The notes under the pieces: generated by a model
Database searches by the model: none
Seen by the model: the letters and a program-made list of their open reading frames with translations, nothing else
Told to the model about the DNA's origin: nothing
Source: Hydractinia symbiolongicarpus
Lineage: Eukaryota > Cnidaria > Hydrozoa > Anthoathecata > Hydractiniidae
Length of the DNA stretch: 64,000 nucleotides
Reading direction: 5' to 3'
NCBI RefSeq assembly: GCF_029227915.1
Contig: NC_079877.1
Location: 11,655,351-11,719,350 of the forward strand
Program-made: the position numbers and the translations under genes
In this document: piece by piece, positions 21,981-35,975 of the stretch
Position numbering within the stretch: the first letter of the stretch is position 1
How the letters are laid out: each line of letters starts with the position of its first letter

Positions 21981-24900
21981 GGGGAAGTTAATATTTTGTG
22001 CTTACCTTGTAAAATGGCTTGAAAAATGTCTTAATATTTATGTGTTTTGTGTAACATTGTAAAACCGAGCTTGAAATATCGCATCGTATTGAAACCTTAA
22101 AGGACGTTTTTTGTCAGGCATTGATAACAACACGAGCAAATTATAGTTTTTGCCAGCAACAAACAATGCCTTCATCAACAATTGTCTAAAATTAATCAGG
22201 ACTTATATCAAATCTTGTCAACAAATGCAAAATGCCCCGGAAACGAGTTTTCCATCTGACGTCAAAATACTTCGCTGCAGTGGTATTGATGAACAAACTA
22301 GACAAGAAGCTATAGTTAGATAGTTTCGTGTATGAAAGTTCTTTGTAAAATCAAATATATAATTTCTCTATGTTATCTCGGATGTATATTAACGTAGATG
22401 CGTGACATGATATGAATTGCTACGTGCTTGTTAAATAATAATCTGTCAAAATTCTAAAATGTCCTTGTTTTTAATCAATACATAAATCAATTAGTTGAAA
22501 TTTGTTCTCTAGAGAAAAATTAGTTTATGCTTCTCGTCGCTACTTGTAAAAACAATAAATTGAGATCTAGTAACGAAGTTAAATTGAGAAACAGATTATT
22601 GACTTTTTACAAAATGCACTTCTTAGAACTGATTCTAAGAATTTTGTTGTCAAGTATGACATTTTTACTGTGTGTTGACGTAAAATGTCTGTTGATTTTG
22701 TGATATAGCTATGCAAAAAGTAAACAGCCTTCAACAAGTAATTCCTGCTTTAATCTCCTTTTTTAAGGTTGTTTTACACTAAGATAATCTTTAACTTTCA
22801 ATTTTCTGTGTGTGTTTTGACACGACGTAATCGTGTATGACATGAAATTCTTGCATTACAATCTGTCTAAAATATAAAAGAGTCTGCACCTACGTTTGAT
22901 TTAATGTACTTATTTTTGCATTAATTCTTGTAAAACACCATGCAGCGAGCTTCTCTTTCCTGTATATTTAAGAAACCGTGTAACTTAACGGATTTACAAG
23001 AAAATGAACTGTTTTAAGATTGGTATTATATGTGTTTTCTGTATGTTCTTTCCAAGCCGAAAATAATCCAGAATTATAGGCTTCTGAATATTCAAACTTA
23101 ATTTTAAATGTTATTGGGACAGAGTACACTCAATTGATCAATCAACATTTCAGTATTTCTGCCAGCTATTAATAAAACTCTGCATATTTTATCTATTTAA
23201 CTTTTTTCGATTCCCATAATTACAATGGTTCTTCTTCATAAACTTATAATATAAAAAGTATTAAAAAGTATTTATACATATAAAGTTTTTAAAACAAAAG
23301 TTAAGTAAAAGAATTAGATTTCAAGTAAGAAAACTTAAGGAAAGTTCAAAGGGCAAAATAAAAGATAGGCACAGACGCTCGAGAAATACGAAACAATGGA
23401 AAAATTGTAGACACAGAGATGGTTGGTAAGGCACGGAATGAACGTCAATAGCTACACATAGCAAAAGCTAGAAAAGCAAACACACAAAAATATATTAAAC
23501 GCAGTGATTAGAAATGGATAAGGTTCTAGCTACCTTAGGGGAAGAAATTATTGCGCAGGAAAATATTGGGGAAGAAAACATTGCGGATTTCAAGATTGCG
23601 AATTTTGCCTAAACTCGCAGTCTTTAAATCCGCAATCTTTTTTTTTAATGCCTAGAAAAAAGACGCAATTCACAATCTTTTTATTTTCACAATTCCAAGA
23701 AAAACAATGCAATTCGCAATCTAATTTTGTCTATTTCCAAGAAAAAGCGAGTTATTTTTGTCGTTATTTAGTATATTAGTGAAAGTTTACAGAGGAAACC
23801 CCTTAATGACTGAAATGTAAAAAAATTATACCGATTTTGTGATATAATTCATGGATCATTGCTTCAATTCGCAATATTAAATTCCGCAATTTCTTAACAC
23901 AGTATCTGATTTGCAACTTTAATTCCGCTGTTTACGATTTTTTCGCCCATGAATTCGCAGTTTTTAATTCCGCGATGACCTCTTGCGGAATTAAAGACTG
24001 CGAATTCTTAAGCTAGAGTTTTATCCCTATAAAACAATCTTGCTGTCCGTTTAAAAATAACATAAAACAGTGTATTATAAACTACTTCGCATTCAGAACG
24101 TTCTTAACGTTTTCTCTGTATACGATACAAGTAATGTTTTAATAAGTGCATTTAATACCTGCATTAGCTCTGATGCAATTTAAGCTTATTAACAGCCGGG
24201 ATTAATTTTTGTCTTTATTAAGTTTGTCTAGAGATCACAGCTTTGATAAATACCACAGTTTTTGATTATTTAAACCAATTTAAAAGTCCTTATACCTACA
24301 GCAGTTTCAAGCTGCGTGTCTGTTCTGTTTTGTTTTGAAATGCAATTCCATACCATGTTTCTTCTTGCCCATCCGCGCAGACGTCTAATTAGTATCTTCG
24401 TTGATTTAGTTTTTCCGTTATACACATGTGTTAAAAAAGTACAAAAATTGTATATCTTGGTTATAAAAAATATAATTATGCTATAAAAAATATCTACATG
24501 CAAATTTACAAAACATTTAAAAATATTGCAAATTTTATTTTTAATATTTTGTCATATTTAATAAAAAACACGATACAAATATATTTTATCAATATAAAAT
24601 TGCATCTTCCATAGTCGCTGTTGTATGCAAAAAGAATTTGCATACAAGTTAAAATATATATATACATATAAACATATTTAAAAAATTTATAAAACATTGT
24701 GAAAATATATAAACCATATATCGCATTATTGATGATATTACAAAAGTCTGTAACAAATTTAAAATGTTATCCTTTTCTTGTTTAAGGCTAGTAAGACCAA
24801 ACCTATAAAAATTGTGCAAATAAAGATGCACAAATTTGATTTACTTTTTTGTTATGAGCACGAAAGTATATCTCCAACGTGATTGGCTAAATATAACACG

Positions 24901-25404
24901 AAAAAATATCAAAATTTAAAAAAATATATGCCATATTATACTCTGTACCGTGTGATAACTAATACGTTTCGATTTTGCTGTATTTCAATTATTAAAAAAT
25001 TGATATATTTGCAAAATTTGCAGTTAAATTCTTAATTTTATTTGAAACTGTGATGGTGGTTATTTCTGACATGTGTCTTGTTCATGATACATCAGTTTTA
25101 AATTGTGATTTTTGCTTAAGAATCAATCGGTATTAGTTTGTGTTGAAAACTTCTTTCTGTTTCCGATAAGTAAATGCTGCATTGTAAATTGTGTCATCCA
25201 AATGGATCAAAAAATGGTATGCAGGAAGGTTTATTCTAATTTATCAAGTTTGGTTTAATCTGCTTTTAAACTTTAAATCTCAGAAACTTAAAATTCACTG
25301 GTTAATACAACCAGGTGTACTCCATTAAGTTGTCAATCACCACATCAATCCCATCTATCCTGTGCAGTAATTTTCAAATATTAAAATTCCTTTAACGAAT
25401 GATG
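21981..25404. other. AT-rich intergenic DNA with a GCGAATT hairpin cluster
   Basis: No gene supported. 23570-24010 is dense in AATTCGCA/GCGGATT/GCGAATT motifs in both orientations, including the clean hairpin listed separately; this may be a small decayed MITE. The remainder is low-complexity AT-rich DNA. Confidence 0.45.
23952..24006. repeat. Inverted repeat hairpin of GCGAATT family
   Basis: Arms of 22 bases, AATTCGCAGTTTTTAATTCC(GC) at 23952-23973 and its near-perfect complement at 23985-24006, with an 11-base loop. Similar motifs lie 23570-23720, suggesting remnants of one repeat family. Confidence 0.6.
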
Positions 25405-27028
25405 TCAATTTGCATTTTTTAATAGATACGCACCAAATTGAGCTTTATTGCGAGACATGCTAAAATTGATGCCATCATCTGCAGATGTAATTGATAGGTC
25501 ATCGTCCTTAGACAATTTGACAACACATGAAATATATCTGGTACAGAAGGTCTCACATGATTTACGTGGAACAGATACAACTGCTAGTTTTGCTTGACGA
25601 TTTTTCCGGATATAAAAGTGCAAGACATCTTTTTTGAAACTTTTGTTTTCTGAGAAGAACATCTGAAATAAATTTTAGGTTGTGTTGTTAAATTATAGGT
25701 ACTGTGTTTCCTTAAGTACCCGCAGGAGCATACTAATAATTCTGTTTAAGGATGATTCCCATTATATATTAGAATCTGGGCTAAATAGAGGGTTTTAACT
25801 TTATATAAACAACTGCATCGTTCACATTTTGTAAGATATCCTAAGTTAAAAAATAAATAACTGGGTTTAATCTTGTTGAGTTTTGAATTTTTTTTTCTTG
25901 GGGGGGGGGGGGGGGGAGATTGGAAGTTCAATTAAAGTATGTGCTGAGATTAATTGGCGCTAGATTTGCATAAGATTGCACTTTTTGTTGCGCATGAAAC
26001 CAAAAATGTAAATATACCTGCGCATACACGTAGTAATACCCAGGAGTTTGAATGGTGATGTAAGAGTTGTGAAAACTGGATATGTTACCGATGCGCAACG
26101 TTGTTTCCCAAGAATAAATAGGACTTCCTAAAAAATTACCAAAAAATATAACATTGGTCAAATGAATAAAGAATGTGGTATTTGAAAAGCAACATTGAAA
26201 TATTGAATTTATTGGTAACATTTGACCAGGTTTACCTTTCATTGTGGTTTGCTTCTGGTCGTTGGCTCCTATCATATTAATGGCAACAAATGGTTCCTAA
26301 AGGACAAAGAATGCAACAATAGAATTTATACTGTCCTGGTAACTTTGATTGAGATTTGTTTTGCTGCAGTTAAATTTCTTTTTTTTTGCAAACTATAATA
26401 TAAGAAGCATTAACTGGGTATTATTTCATAATTGTCTAATAGCAAATCCTTGTTTTTATTTTAACCTCTAAAGTGTTTTAAGAATGGCTGTTGCTAAGGA
26501 AACGTTTGACGTTCGTTCTATAATAATATAATCTATTTATGCATTGTTAAAGCAAATATAACCACAAATTGTACTCACCTTCGATATTATAACATTTTTC
26601 TTTGTAGATGGTAAACTTTTAAAGCTCCTTGTGTTTGACTTTTGAACATTATTGTTGTGTTTTGATGCCTTTTGTTTTATGTTCATTAAAACAACCTTCA
26701 AAGCATAAACATCTTTTTTGGTTCGTTCCAAATCTTCTTTAACATGCCAATATGCAAAGGCTGTCAAAACGACCACACTAACAAAAAATAGAAACAACAA
26801 AATCAAAGTGTTTCTCCATTTTGATTGTCTCATTTTCGCGAGCAATGTCCCAACATGGATGGAATTCACTTCTTCTGATCTGTATAAAGAAGAGCGGTAG
26901 GAGAGTGATACGTCATCAGACCTGCTCCGTTTCTTATAGTTGTTGTTATTGTTGATGTTAAAGTCATCTGGCAAAAACTGTAATGTTGATGCTGTACTTT
27001 GCCTGGATGGCTTGCTCATCTTTATCAT
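25405..27028 (-). CDS. TNF-superfamily ligand, type II membrane protein
   Basis: Four exons on the minus strand join in phase: 27028-26579, 26296-26236, 26127-26018 and 25662-25405 (stop). Start is the ATG at 27026-27028. The ~292-residue product has a Ser/Asn-rich cytoplasmic part, one membrane helix (about residues 73-95, TLILLFLFFVSVVVLTAFAY), a charged stalk, and a C-terminal TNF domain from about residue 151. TNF hallmarks are an early [V/I]GA (NMIGAN), a central W (YSWETT), the G-YYVYAQ strand, a Leu-Ser pattern (DDDLSITS) and the closing FGAYLL a few residues from the end. Such ligands trimerise and bind TNF receptors on neighbouring cells, with possible release by proteolysis. There is no obvious furin site by eye. 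A 17-base G run lies in the third intron. The subfamily (EDA-like or other) cannot be assigned. Confidence 0.88.
25900..25916. repeat. G17 homopolymer in TNF-gene intron
   Basis: Seventeen consecutive G on the + strand (C on the coding strand), in the intron between the last two exons of the TNF-like gene. It could form a G-quadruplex and is prone to length error in sequencing. Confidence 0.9.
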
Positions 27029-29165
27029 TGACAATTTTACTGCCTCCTTCCTACGTGCCTTTTCAAACTAGCCTGTAATGTTTTGATAACGAGTGTGATA
27101 TACCCGTTTACGTAAACTGGTTTCTACATGCCACTATAACAGTTCCTTCTTTTGGTTAATATTTGCAATGTATTGCTAAAGTCTGTTTATGTGACTGTTG
27201 TTTAATTGTTATAAGATTTTTATGTTTTAATAACAAAAATTTGTGTATAAAGGATAAGCATACAGAAACCAACGTTAACAAAACAATCTGCTGGGATCTT
27301 ATTACACTAAGGTGCTATCCACATTACGATTTTTTTGTAAAAATTGTGAAGACAATTTTAAAAGCGTTAGTTTTTGCATGGAACACTTCTGCAAGTGCAT
27401 TTGCGCAATTTTTTTCATTTTTTTCTAAGGTTAAATTTTATTTCATGGTAATTTTTTAACTTTGTTTTAAATGAATTTTGTGCTTGTATCTCACCGTTCC
27501 ATGTAAACTAAGAGACTTAATTAATCTCGCCCATATTTAAAAAGGATTCTAGGAATTCGAAAATAGGTAGTTACCAGTATAATTTTGACATTCCCCTATT
27601 GTCATGCATCTTTTTATTTTTGTCCTTCTTAGTGGGGGACTGGAAAGTTCATAAAATAAAATTGTGTTATCACTGAAACGAGATTCGACAAGAAGATGCA
27701 AGAAATCATTTATCTTGGAAACAAAAGTTTAATCAACAAGATTTAAAATATTAAGGAAAAAAATAAAAATACATTTACATATAAATAAGTTTTCGGTCCC
27801 GTCGTTTTAGTAGTAATGGGAGTTGTATCCAAAATACTTTAGACTGGCACTGACTGGGGCATTAAACTTGAATAGAAGTGCTATTGATAATTTTTTTAAA
27901 AAGCATCAGCATTACTTGGTCATCTCCATCAGTTCTATGAAAAAGCTTAGCTTCACTTTATTTAAACGTAAATTCCCACCATTACATTTCCTTGTGCGTC
28001 CGAAAATTATCCTGGCATCGACGACAACAAAAACACCTTGATGAAAACAGAAGTTTTTCCTTCTGTTATCAAATATTTTTTGTAGCATTGTAGGATCATT
28101 GGTGTTTGGATGCTTAAGTGGAGAGTTTTCGGTGATACGGAAAATATCGATGTACGCATTGGATTGGAAACGTGAAAAGTATTTTAAGGATATAATTGAT
28201 CAATAACATCGTGCAAAAATACCTCCTGTTAGCCCTAAAAAATTCTTGAGTAGAACATGGATTTATATAACGGCTTTTCAAAAGTTTTTATGCAGCATGC
28301 ATGCAAATAAGTTCCGAATGCCACTCTTCACCTGATGGTTCTCTGCAACGTTGATTTACAAATCAAATATTATTTACGTGGGTTCTCACTATGGTAAACA
28401 AGTTGACGCTAATAAAGACTACAGGTGTGGGATGTAGTTTGCTCATGCTATCAAACTACAGATACCAAACAATGGATTTTATCCACATCGGTATTAAAAA
28501 ACGGAGTTCTGTAAAGTAGCATGCCAAAATTATTCCATCATTGTTTTTCCACTACCGAAACATACAACAGAACAACAAATTGCAACGACTAAAAGAACAT
28601 TATCTATCTTCCTTTAACCCTTATGAATTAAAAAGCTAGCTTCTAGAGGATGTACCTAGCATCCGCAGTCATACTGGGGTTTAGCAACTTTTTAAAATAT
28701 TCATGAACATAATAGGCAAACGACGCGATCAAATTGGAATTCCTCTTGTTGGCTTAGTAAAAACATTGGCTTAGCATCATAGTAAAAAACAAAAAGGAAA
28801 ATTTCCCCTGGGTTTATAATTCCTGAAGAGACATTTCCTGTTTTCCTTCCTTAGTGAGCTTCTATTTTTTGCAAGTGGGCACCTAGCTAAGTGTGTTTTT
28901 AGTTCATCATTTACGTACCTACAAGAAATGGTTGCACAGAATTAACATCTTATTATCATTTATCAATTTCAAAGAATATCCAGAAAATTGTGATTGTCTT
29001 AAGATATTCTCCGTAGTAGATTTCACTAATTTTTGCTAACTAAGAAATAATTCTTCGCGAAAAATATTTTTATTACATTTCCTTTTACTGCATTAACCTG
29101 TTATCAAAAATTTATTAATTTGACTACATGTAGTATTTTTGGAATATATATATATACATAAGTTT
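27029..29165. other. Upstream of the TNF-like gene; no gene seen
   Basis: AT-rich DNA that should hold the promoter and perhaps a 5' untranslated exon of the TNF-like gene. I could not identify a core promoter with confidence. Open frames at 27163-27459 and 27823-28041 have no recognisable domain. Confidence 0.4.
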
Positions 29166-29426
29166 TCACTTTTTACCAACGAGATAAGTTGATCCATTTG
29201 GGTACTTCGAAAATGGAAAATGTTCACTTATCGTTACGGAAATACAGTAATTGAAACCAGAGTTCAATGGGGTATTTATAACGCTTCCCTTATCAGCAGT
29301 TAGTATAATTTCCCGCGAAACCTTCCAAACACGTGGCAACGATGTCTCAGCAACACCATTAAAGTAACAGTTATGTTTTAATTGCAAAGATGTCACTAAA
29401 ACATGTGGTTTCCGCTTTGGTTAATT
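29166..29426 (-). CDS. Probable last exon of an unidentified minus-strand gene
   Basis: An exon-like stretch begins after an acceptor (TGTTTTAG, minus strand, near 29400) and runs open to a TGA at 29166-29168. The peptide contains VAETSLPRVWKVSREIILTA, SGFNYCISVTISEHFPFSKY and PNGSTYLVGKK, with a non-random amino-acid mix compared with surrounding AT-driven frames. No family recognised. Possible upstream exons of the same gene are at 30560-31317. Confidence 0.35.
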
Positions 29427-30559
29427 CAAATCATCCATAATGGTTAAAAAAAACCAATGCGTGGTAAACTCTCGATAATAAACAAATGGTTCATTAAAGC
29501 TTCTGGTAATTTTATGATTGTAATTATATTTTTGTTGCACAACTAATTACAAATTAATTGTAGTCGTCCATGGTAATTTCCCAGACGCATATGGAAAACT
29601 TAAAACCACGTTTTTGTTTAACTTCTCAGAAATTTATGACAGCGTGTTTGTAGCACTTGAAGTGGCAGATGCAATTCCATCTTGATTTACAAAAAAAAGG
29701 AATCCGTTGAAAAAGTATAATCACTTATTAAAAATGTATTCGTGTCCATTTTTGCCTTCGCTATTTTTTATGTTTCTCTAACGCACTTGTTGATCGACCG
29801 ATCGTATTTTTGGTCTAGTCGTTTATGACAGTTTAGTCTCACGCTCAAACCGTTTTTTTTTTGTCACTTAGTTCAAGCACACAATAACTTTTATAGATTA
29901 TAAATGTATCTTTGTGAAAATTAATGCATTGTTTAAAGCGTTTATCGGTGTCACAGAATACGATCAATTAGCAAAACTGAATAAAATTGATTTTTTTTCC
30001 GTTGAATTTTATCGAACATGCCTAAAAGCGTGTCATCAGCTATCAGGGGATTATAATTGTGTCAATGTTTGTATTTTTCTAATTATAATTAAAAAGACTG
30101 ACATATTATATTATTAAAACTTTTGATGTTCTGCCAAGAAACATTACACAAATCTGATGCAGTGAAAAAAATTCACGGAAGTTGGATATCACAGTCAATA
30201 TTTTCTTCTAATAATCATTTTTCTTCCAATTTTTAAATACGCGATATTCTAATTTTTGATGATATATTGAAATATACCCCTCATTTTCTTCAAAATTGTG
30301 TTCTTTCTTTAATGTTACTGAAAAAACATAAAAAACATATTGTTAACTCTCAATTTTTACTGAAGTTTTAGGGCTTAAAAAAAGGTACTGGAAAAGAATG
30401 CCCACTGAATTGGCAACTGTGGCTACACCGTTTGGAATTATTCTCTTAAATTTCGATATGTTTGCGACCATGAAATAATATTATAGGTCCTAACATAAGG
30501 TGATGTTACATTGAATAAGTAAAGCACATAAATTGACTACATGCCTCTTAAGCAGGTGA

Positions 30560-31317
30560 TGTCAAATTCAATTTGTTGGATTAACACTATTCTACACTAA
30601 AAATATGGCCAAAAATCTCTTCCCATTTTCCGGAACGTTCATTACTTCCACAACTTTGAATCGGTCATTTTTGATACCAGAATTTTCAGCAAACCAAAAT
30701 GAGCAAAAATTTAAAATTCACCTTCATAAATACTTGAACCAGCAATAAGAGTTTCTAGAAATAAAACAAGGTTGCGCTGCGTCAAGTGACAATTGTTCTC
30801 TCTTTCCACCAGGTATGACTCCATTCCATGAAGTTTTGGTGTATTGAATTATAGTAATATAAAGTATTACTAAATTAATATTGAACAAACTTCCTTTAAA
30901 TCTGGACTGGGGAGTAGTGGAATGGTTAGAGAATGTATTAAAGTTACTAATTCAAGGACAGATTTTTTAAAAATTTAGGACCAAACAACTCGGAATTGAG
31001 AAGAAAGTATTCATACATGATATGAACAAATGATTTTCCATGTTCTACAACTACAGACGGTAAAGCCAGAACAGATATAAATGTAAAAAGTTTAGGGCAG
31101 AAAGGGGAAGGATCATTCTTAGAAGTAAGAATCCTTAATTCCATCGTTCCAAGTCATCAACGCCAAAAAATAACATTCTCCAAAAAAAAAGCAAAAAAAA
31201 AGCGTGTAACAAATACACCATGGATGTCGCACACGGGATATTTACGCCATTGATTTTCAGCATAAACGGTGGATCAGTCCGGACAACAAGCATATTTGTA
31301 TCTAGACTAGCCAACAT
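30560..31317 (-). other. Possible upstream exons of the same unidentified gene
   Basis: Several minus-strand stretches look coding in composition: VRTDPPFMLKINGVNIPCAT (about 31290-31230), NDPSPFCPKLFTFISVLALP...VVEHGKSFVHIMYEYF (31130-30990), a small exon TLIAGSSIYE between TTTCTAG and GTGAAT (about 30750-30720), and NDRFKVVEVMNVPENGKRFL (about 30690-30620). The first two are in different frames and joined by an A/T-run, so a decayed gene is as likely as a live one. The exon structure could not be closed. Confidence 0.25.
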
Positions 31318-34300
31318 GGTTGCAGAAAATAAAATGACACATCAGAAGAAGTTGTGACGTTGCTTAGGTGCAAAGCTTCGTTTTTTGGGGGGGGGCGATC
31401 AGTAATTCTAAAATTTAATCTATCCGTAATATGTTCGACGACTACTAAGTGTTGATTACAAACGAGTTGGCTATTATCCATGAAAGTTGATTGTTAAATC
31501 GTTATCCAACAATCTTGGCCAATATATGTTGGTACAACACAGCTAATTTTGAAGTTCGCCTCTGCAAATAATTAGATCCACGCAATTTAAACTTGTCAAA
31601 GTTGACTAAATATTACGATTTAGAAACTTAAATAGTGCTAATTGTCGCTGACGTCAGCACGGACTATTTGTGCGATTATTTCGTAGTGCGGGCGTGCTAG
31701 AGAATACGACCACAAATTTCAAACGCTGTCTTCCTGACCTGCGTTTGTGCAAAAGTACAGGCTTTGCAGCATTCCGGGTGCGAAGCATTGACCGTTTGAC
31801 TCTTTTGTTCATACTAGGAAAATGAGGAAAAAACTGCCTGAAAATATTGTCCCAATTTTTTTGTCCAAGGTTACGCTCTGTTGCTATAGTAATGTAAACT
31901 TTTCAATGTTTTTTGTCCTTTCACATTAATGCCTATGTTGATTTAGTGTTATACTAACTATAAAAATGCTTATTGTTATATATAGTTGATATAGCTTTAA
32001 CCAAAGTTAGAAAAAGCTGTAAGGAAAAACTCAGAAACGATTTGGCGACGTCGCTTTTTATCCCTGCACAGGCTAATAAGGTTCGCCTTATGCCAAAATC
32101 AGTCAAATTCTCTGATATTTGGTCAATTTAACCAATTCAAGAATGGGGTGTAATGGTGTTATCAAAAACACTCAATATGAACAGAAGCATAACCAAACAA
32201 TAAGCATTTTTATTCTTTCTCAATAAATATCAATCTTTATTTTCATCATCGTCGGGTCCAAAACAAACAAACAAAATGAACAAGACAGGAAGACTGAACT
32301 GGTATCCATCCAGTGAAAAGAAGCATATATAAAACATCTTACACTTAGACATGCATTGCAAGTTTCAGGTGTTAAAATGAGGGCAACCATAAAAAAGCAG
32401 TAAACACATAAGACGCAATTTAACTCTTTGCGTATTGCTGCGCGTCGACTGCCGTTTCAGGTGAGTTAGGCTAATTTTGAAACGAATGAAAACTTTACCG
32501 AGCCACTCGATCTTTCTGTGGTTACTGGCACAAATGAACGAAAGTATATTCCCGCAAAAATCTCTTAAAACCCTTAGACGCGAAAGTTAATTTCAAGGTT
32601 TTGCAGTGATTTGTATACCGTGAAAGTTTCTTCCGGCGAAAGTTCCTTTCTTCAAAGTTGTTGTAATAAATGCATCCTCATCCCAAGGGTTTGTTGCCTA
32701 AGTTAACGTCGCCAGCGCTTACTTGACGACTAAACAAGACCCTGATGCAGGCTGCTTTTCAACCAGTATATTAGTTACTACAGAAAATTAATGATTTGTC
32801 TCGCTGTTACAATTTCTGCAGCTAGTAAAACCAACTTGATCGACTCCTCGTTCTTCACATACACATGGCGAGCACTTTGTTTATGTTTCGTTTTCCAATG
32901 CTTGACTTTAGAAAGTTTTATTTTAAACAAAGTTATTATTTGTTCACCCCGAAACTATATTTTATAGTGATGAAATCTTTTAAGAAGCATTATTTATTAA
33001 CAGAGTGGTAACGTGTGATTAGATAAAGCTGATTTTGTTGGAATATACTGATACAAGAACACAACTTAGGCTCAATATAGGTGGCTAGCGTTTATATTTT
33101 ACAAGTTTGGTACCTCTTCGGGAAAATCTTTTTCTTTGGTTAGTACGTTTTTAGGATCTTAGCAAAGTATGTCTTGTGGATAATTTGATTTCAGCGGTAA
33201 ACCCTTTTTGTGGTGCTTTTAGACCCAAATTTTGCTTCGAAACGTGACATTCTTCTAGCAAACTGTGACTTTTGTGGCTAAGTTTTGCACAAGTGGGATG
33301 TGTCTGCTAGCTAGCTATAAATAACAAACTAAAAAAAAATTACACTTGTTAAGTAGTCACATTATCAGTTGTTTAAAATTGGAAGATACATTTAATTGGT
33401 CTGACTAACACTACACTTTGGGAAGAGCACTTGGTTTTTTAGGTAGAAAAATAAATAAAAAACAAGATTTATTTTTATTCAGTAATGGCTTATTACGCTT
33501 GCCTATGTGCATCCATGTTAGCAAGATAGCTAGCTAGTTCTTTCTCACACCCACTTAAATTGCCAAAAGTCATGTTTTTTACTGAGCTTTAAAAAGAACC
33601 TTTATTTTCATTTAAAATGTCAACAATGCGAAATTGAAGCCCAAATAACATCTTTCGTAAAAATATTTACTGTTTCATTTTTCTCATAGTCAGGAATCCT
33701 CTTCTGTTTTAATGTTTTTGTAACAAAATTCGCTATCCTTATAGTAAATTGTTGCATATATTATGACGCGTGAATGAATTATCTATGTTGGATGTGCACC
33801 AATCGCATTACAGAACTCACTAGCCTGTACTGGGGTAATTTCGCCCCCGCCTCGATGTCAAAAAAGCAAAAACCCCTGGGGATGAGATTGGTAATAAAAT
33901 CTCTTTACCTGTAATTTTCATCAATAATAACATAAGAATTATTTGTCTGGAAACAATTTTGAGAAAGGTTATTTTGAAATTAGCAGGTATTTGGTCTTCA
34001 GGTATAGCTGTACTATAAAGACGCACAGTTTTATCAAAACATATGAATAAATGTGTTTTCTGTGTGTTTATGTCTTTTGGATTATAACCATTTGTGTTGA
34101 CGTCACAAAATAATCGGATGAAAACTTCACTATTTTTATTTATTCTAAATGTGACATATTATAATTAAGCCAGGATTTTGACAAAAGTTATGACTTCTGT
34201 GGATTTCAAGACCTTGAGAATTGAAAAAATAGAAAGAAAAGTCTTAACCCTAAGACTTAACAAAATACTAGATGTGTGAAAAATGAATTTTAGACAACAC

Positions 34301-35573
34301 CGCAAAAACAACGAAGATACTAATTATTGGGACGAAAAGACTGTATAGAAAAAATTTTAAATCAGCGCTTTTTTGTTACGGAACACCTGTGAGGGATTAA
34401 AAAAAACGAGAGACATACATGCTGAATGACATATTATTTGGTGATAAAAATTGACACAGTTCCATTTAAGTCATTTTCTTCACTTCTTAATATATCGCAG
34501 TTTCTTACTTATGTCATCCGTTGGATTCCTGGTATATTTATTGAATAAACACAAAAAAAAAAAAATAATCTTACTCAAAAAAATTATTTTTAGAAAGTCA
34601 TTGGTAAGAAAGATGACGTCATAGTTCCATTTTTCCACGAATCTTAAATCTTATGGTTTATACGGGAAATCCGCTACGCTGATTGGCTAAAAATCCTTCA
34701 CTACGGGCGTTAGCAACAAATATGGTTACTAAAAATGTAAACAAACAACTTCTCCAGAAAATTTGTAACATAACTAGCTGCATACAGACTCAAAAATCAA
34801 CTTACAGTAACATTTAAAAACTCGCATCACTTCGGAATGTTGATAATTTTAAATCAACTGCGTTTTTAATATCAATATTTATGATGGCAACAATGAGCAA
34901 CAAGCAAAACGGCGTCGAATTTGGTTGACGAGACAAAGGATTTTATATATAGATATTCGAATGTTTTTTTATTTCTTTTTGTATGTGTATTTGAAAAATT
35001 GATACAATGAACTTCGAATCGAATATTTTCTTCCTTTATTAAATTCTGGTTTTACAACCTTTTTACAAGTTTAGAAAACAATCCTGGTTTCTACAAACCC
35101 AAACAAAATACCATTATTTTATCTATATATTCGGAGAAATAATAATCTCGGTCAGAGTATCAACCTCGCAAGCTTGATCTATACTTTTTCCTTTGGGTAA
35201 CATTTTTCGGTCTGAATAGACAAAACAGTTTATATTGTGTTAATATAATGACGTCATTGGAATAATAAATGAAACACCGTCTAACTTCATGATAACTAAC
35301 AGAATTAAATAATAGTGAAGTTAGTGAACAGTCTATTATCATGTAACCCTTTTATATGAATGTCACCAATTTTTGAATTTCAAACATATATTATTTCTTA
35401 CAAATTATGCAATAGCACCCCTCAAAGTACAATGTTTTCGTCAAAAGTTCCAATAAAGGTAAGGAAAGGTTAAAAGATTTCAGCACTAAATCTCGTTAAG
35501 GTTACGTAGTCGGGTGCGAAAGATGTACATTATTAACATAATGGTGCTTTATAAAAAAGAATATATTCTGAAC
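31318..35573. other. Intergenic AT-rich DNA, no gene seen
   Basis: No supported exon or complete transposon. It has a G-rich run near 31387-31396 and scattered GACGTC sites (for example near 31650, 34100 and 34616). Open frames at 33820-34026 and 35160-35342 lack any domain. Confidence 0.45.
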
Positions 35574-35793
35574 CAGGGGCGGATCTAGGGTTAGGCAGCC
35601 TAGGCAATTGCCTAAGCCTAGTTTTGTGAACTAGAAAAAAAATTCTCTATAGATAGAATAATCTAAAAAAAAACTAAATTATTTTTATCAATTTATTTTT
35701 GGCATCCGCCGATTTCGACTATGACGATGCGCGGCGTGCGTGTTTTATTTTACTCAAATAAGCAAACCCGGGGCGATCTTAGGCAAAATGTAT

Positions 35794-35975
35794 ATTCGCC
35801 TAAAACGTCCGCGGGTTTTAAAGTTCCGAATGAATGAAAATCACAGATGGAAGAAAAAACGCCTAAAACGTCCGCGGGTTTTCAAGTTCCAATGAATGAA
35901 ATTCTGGAATGTGAAGAAAAAACGCCTAAAACGTCCGTGGGTTTTAAAGTTTAAACGCCTAAAACGACCACGGGT
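35794..35975 (+). repeat. Tandem repeat inside the 3.1-kb element
   Basis: The unit starts CGCCTAAAACGTCCGCGGGT and is about 63-66 bp long; two full copies and one partial copy are followed by a fourth start (CGCCTAAAACGACCACGGGT). GC-rich compared with its surroundings. Subterminal repeats of this sort can be transposase-binding sites; that is inferred. Confidence 0.8.

Noticed and set aside
25746-25931. Proline-run protein
   Set aside because: It is the translation of the G17 homopolymer within the TNF-gene intron.
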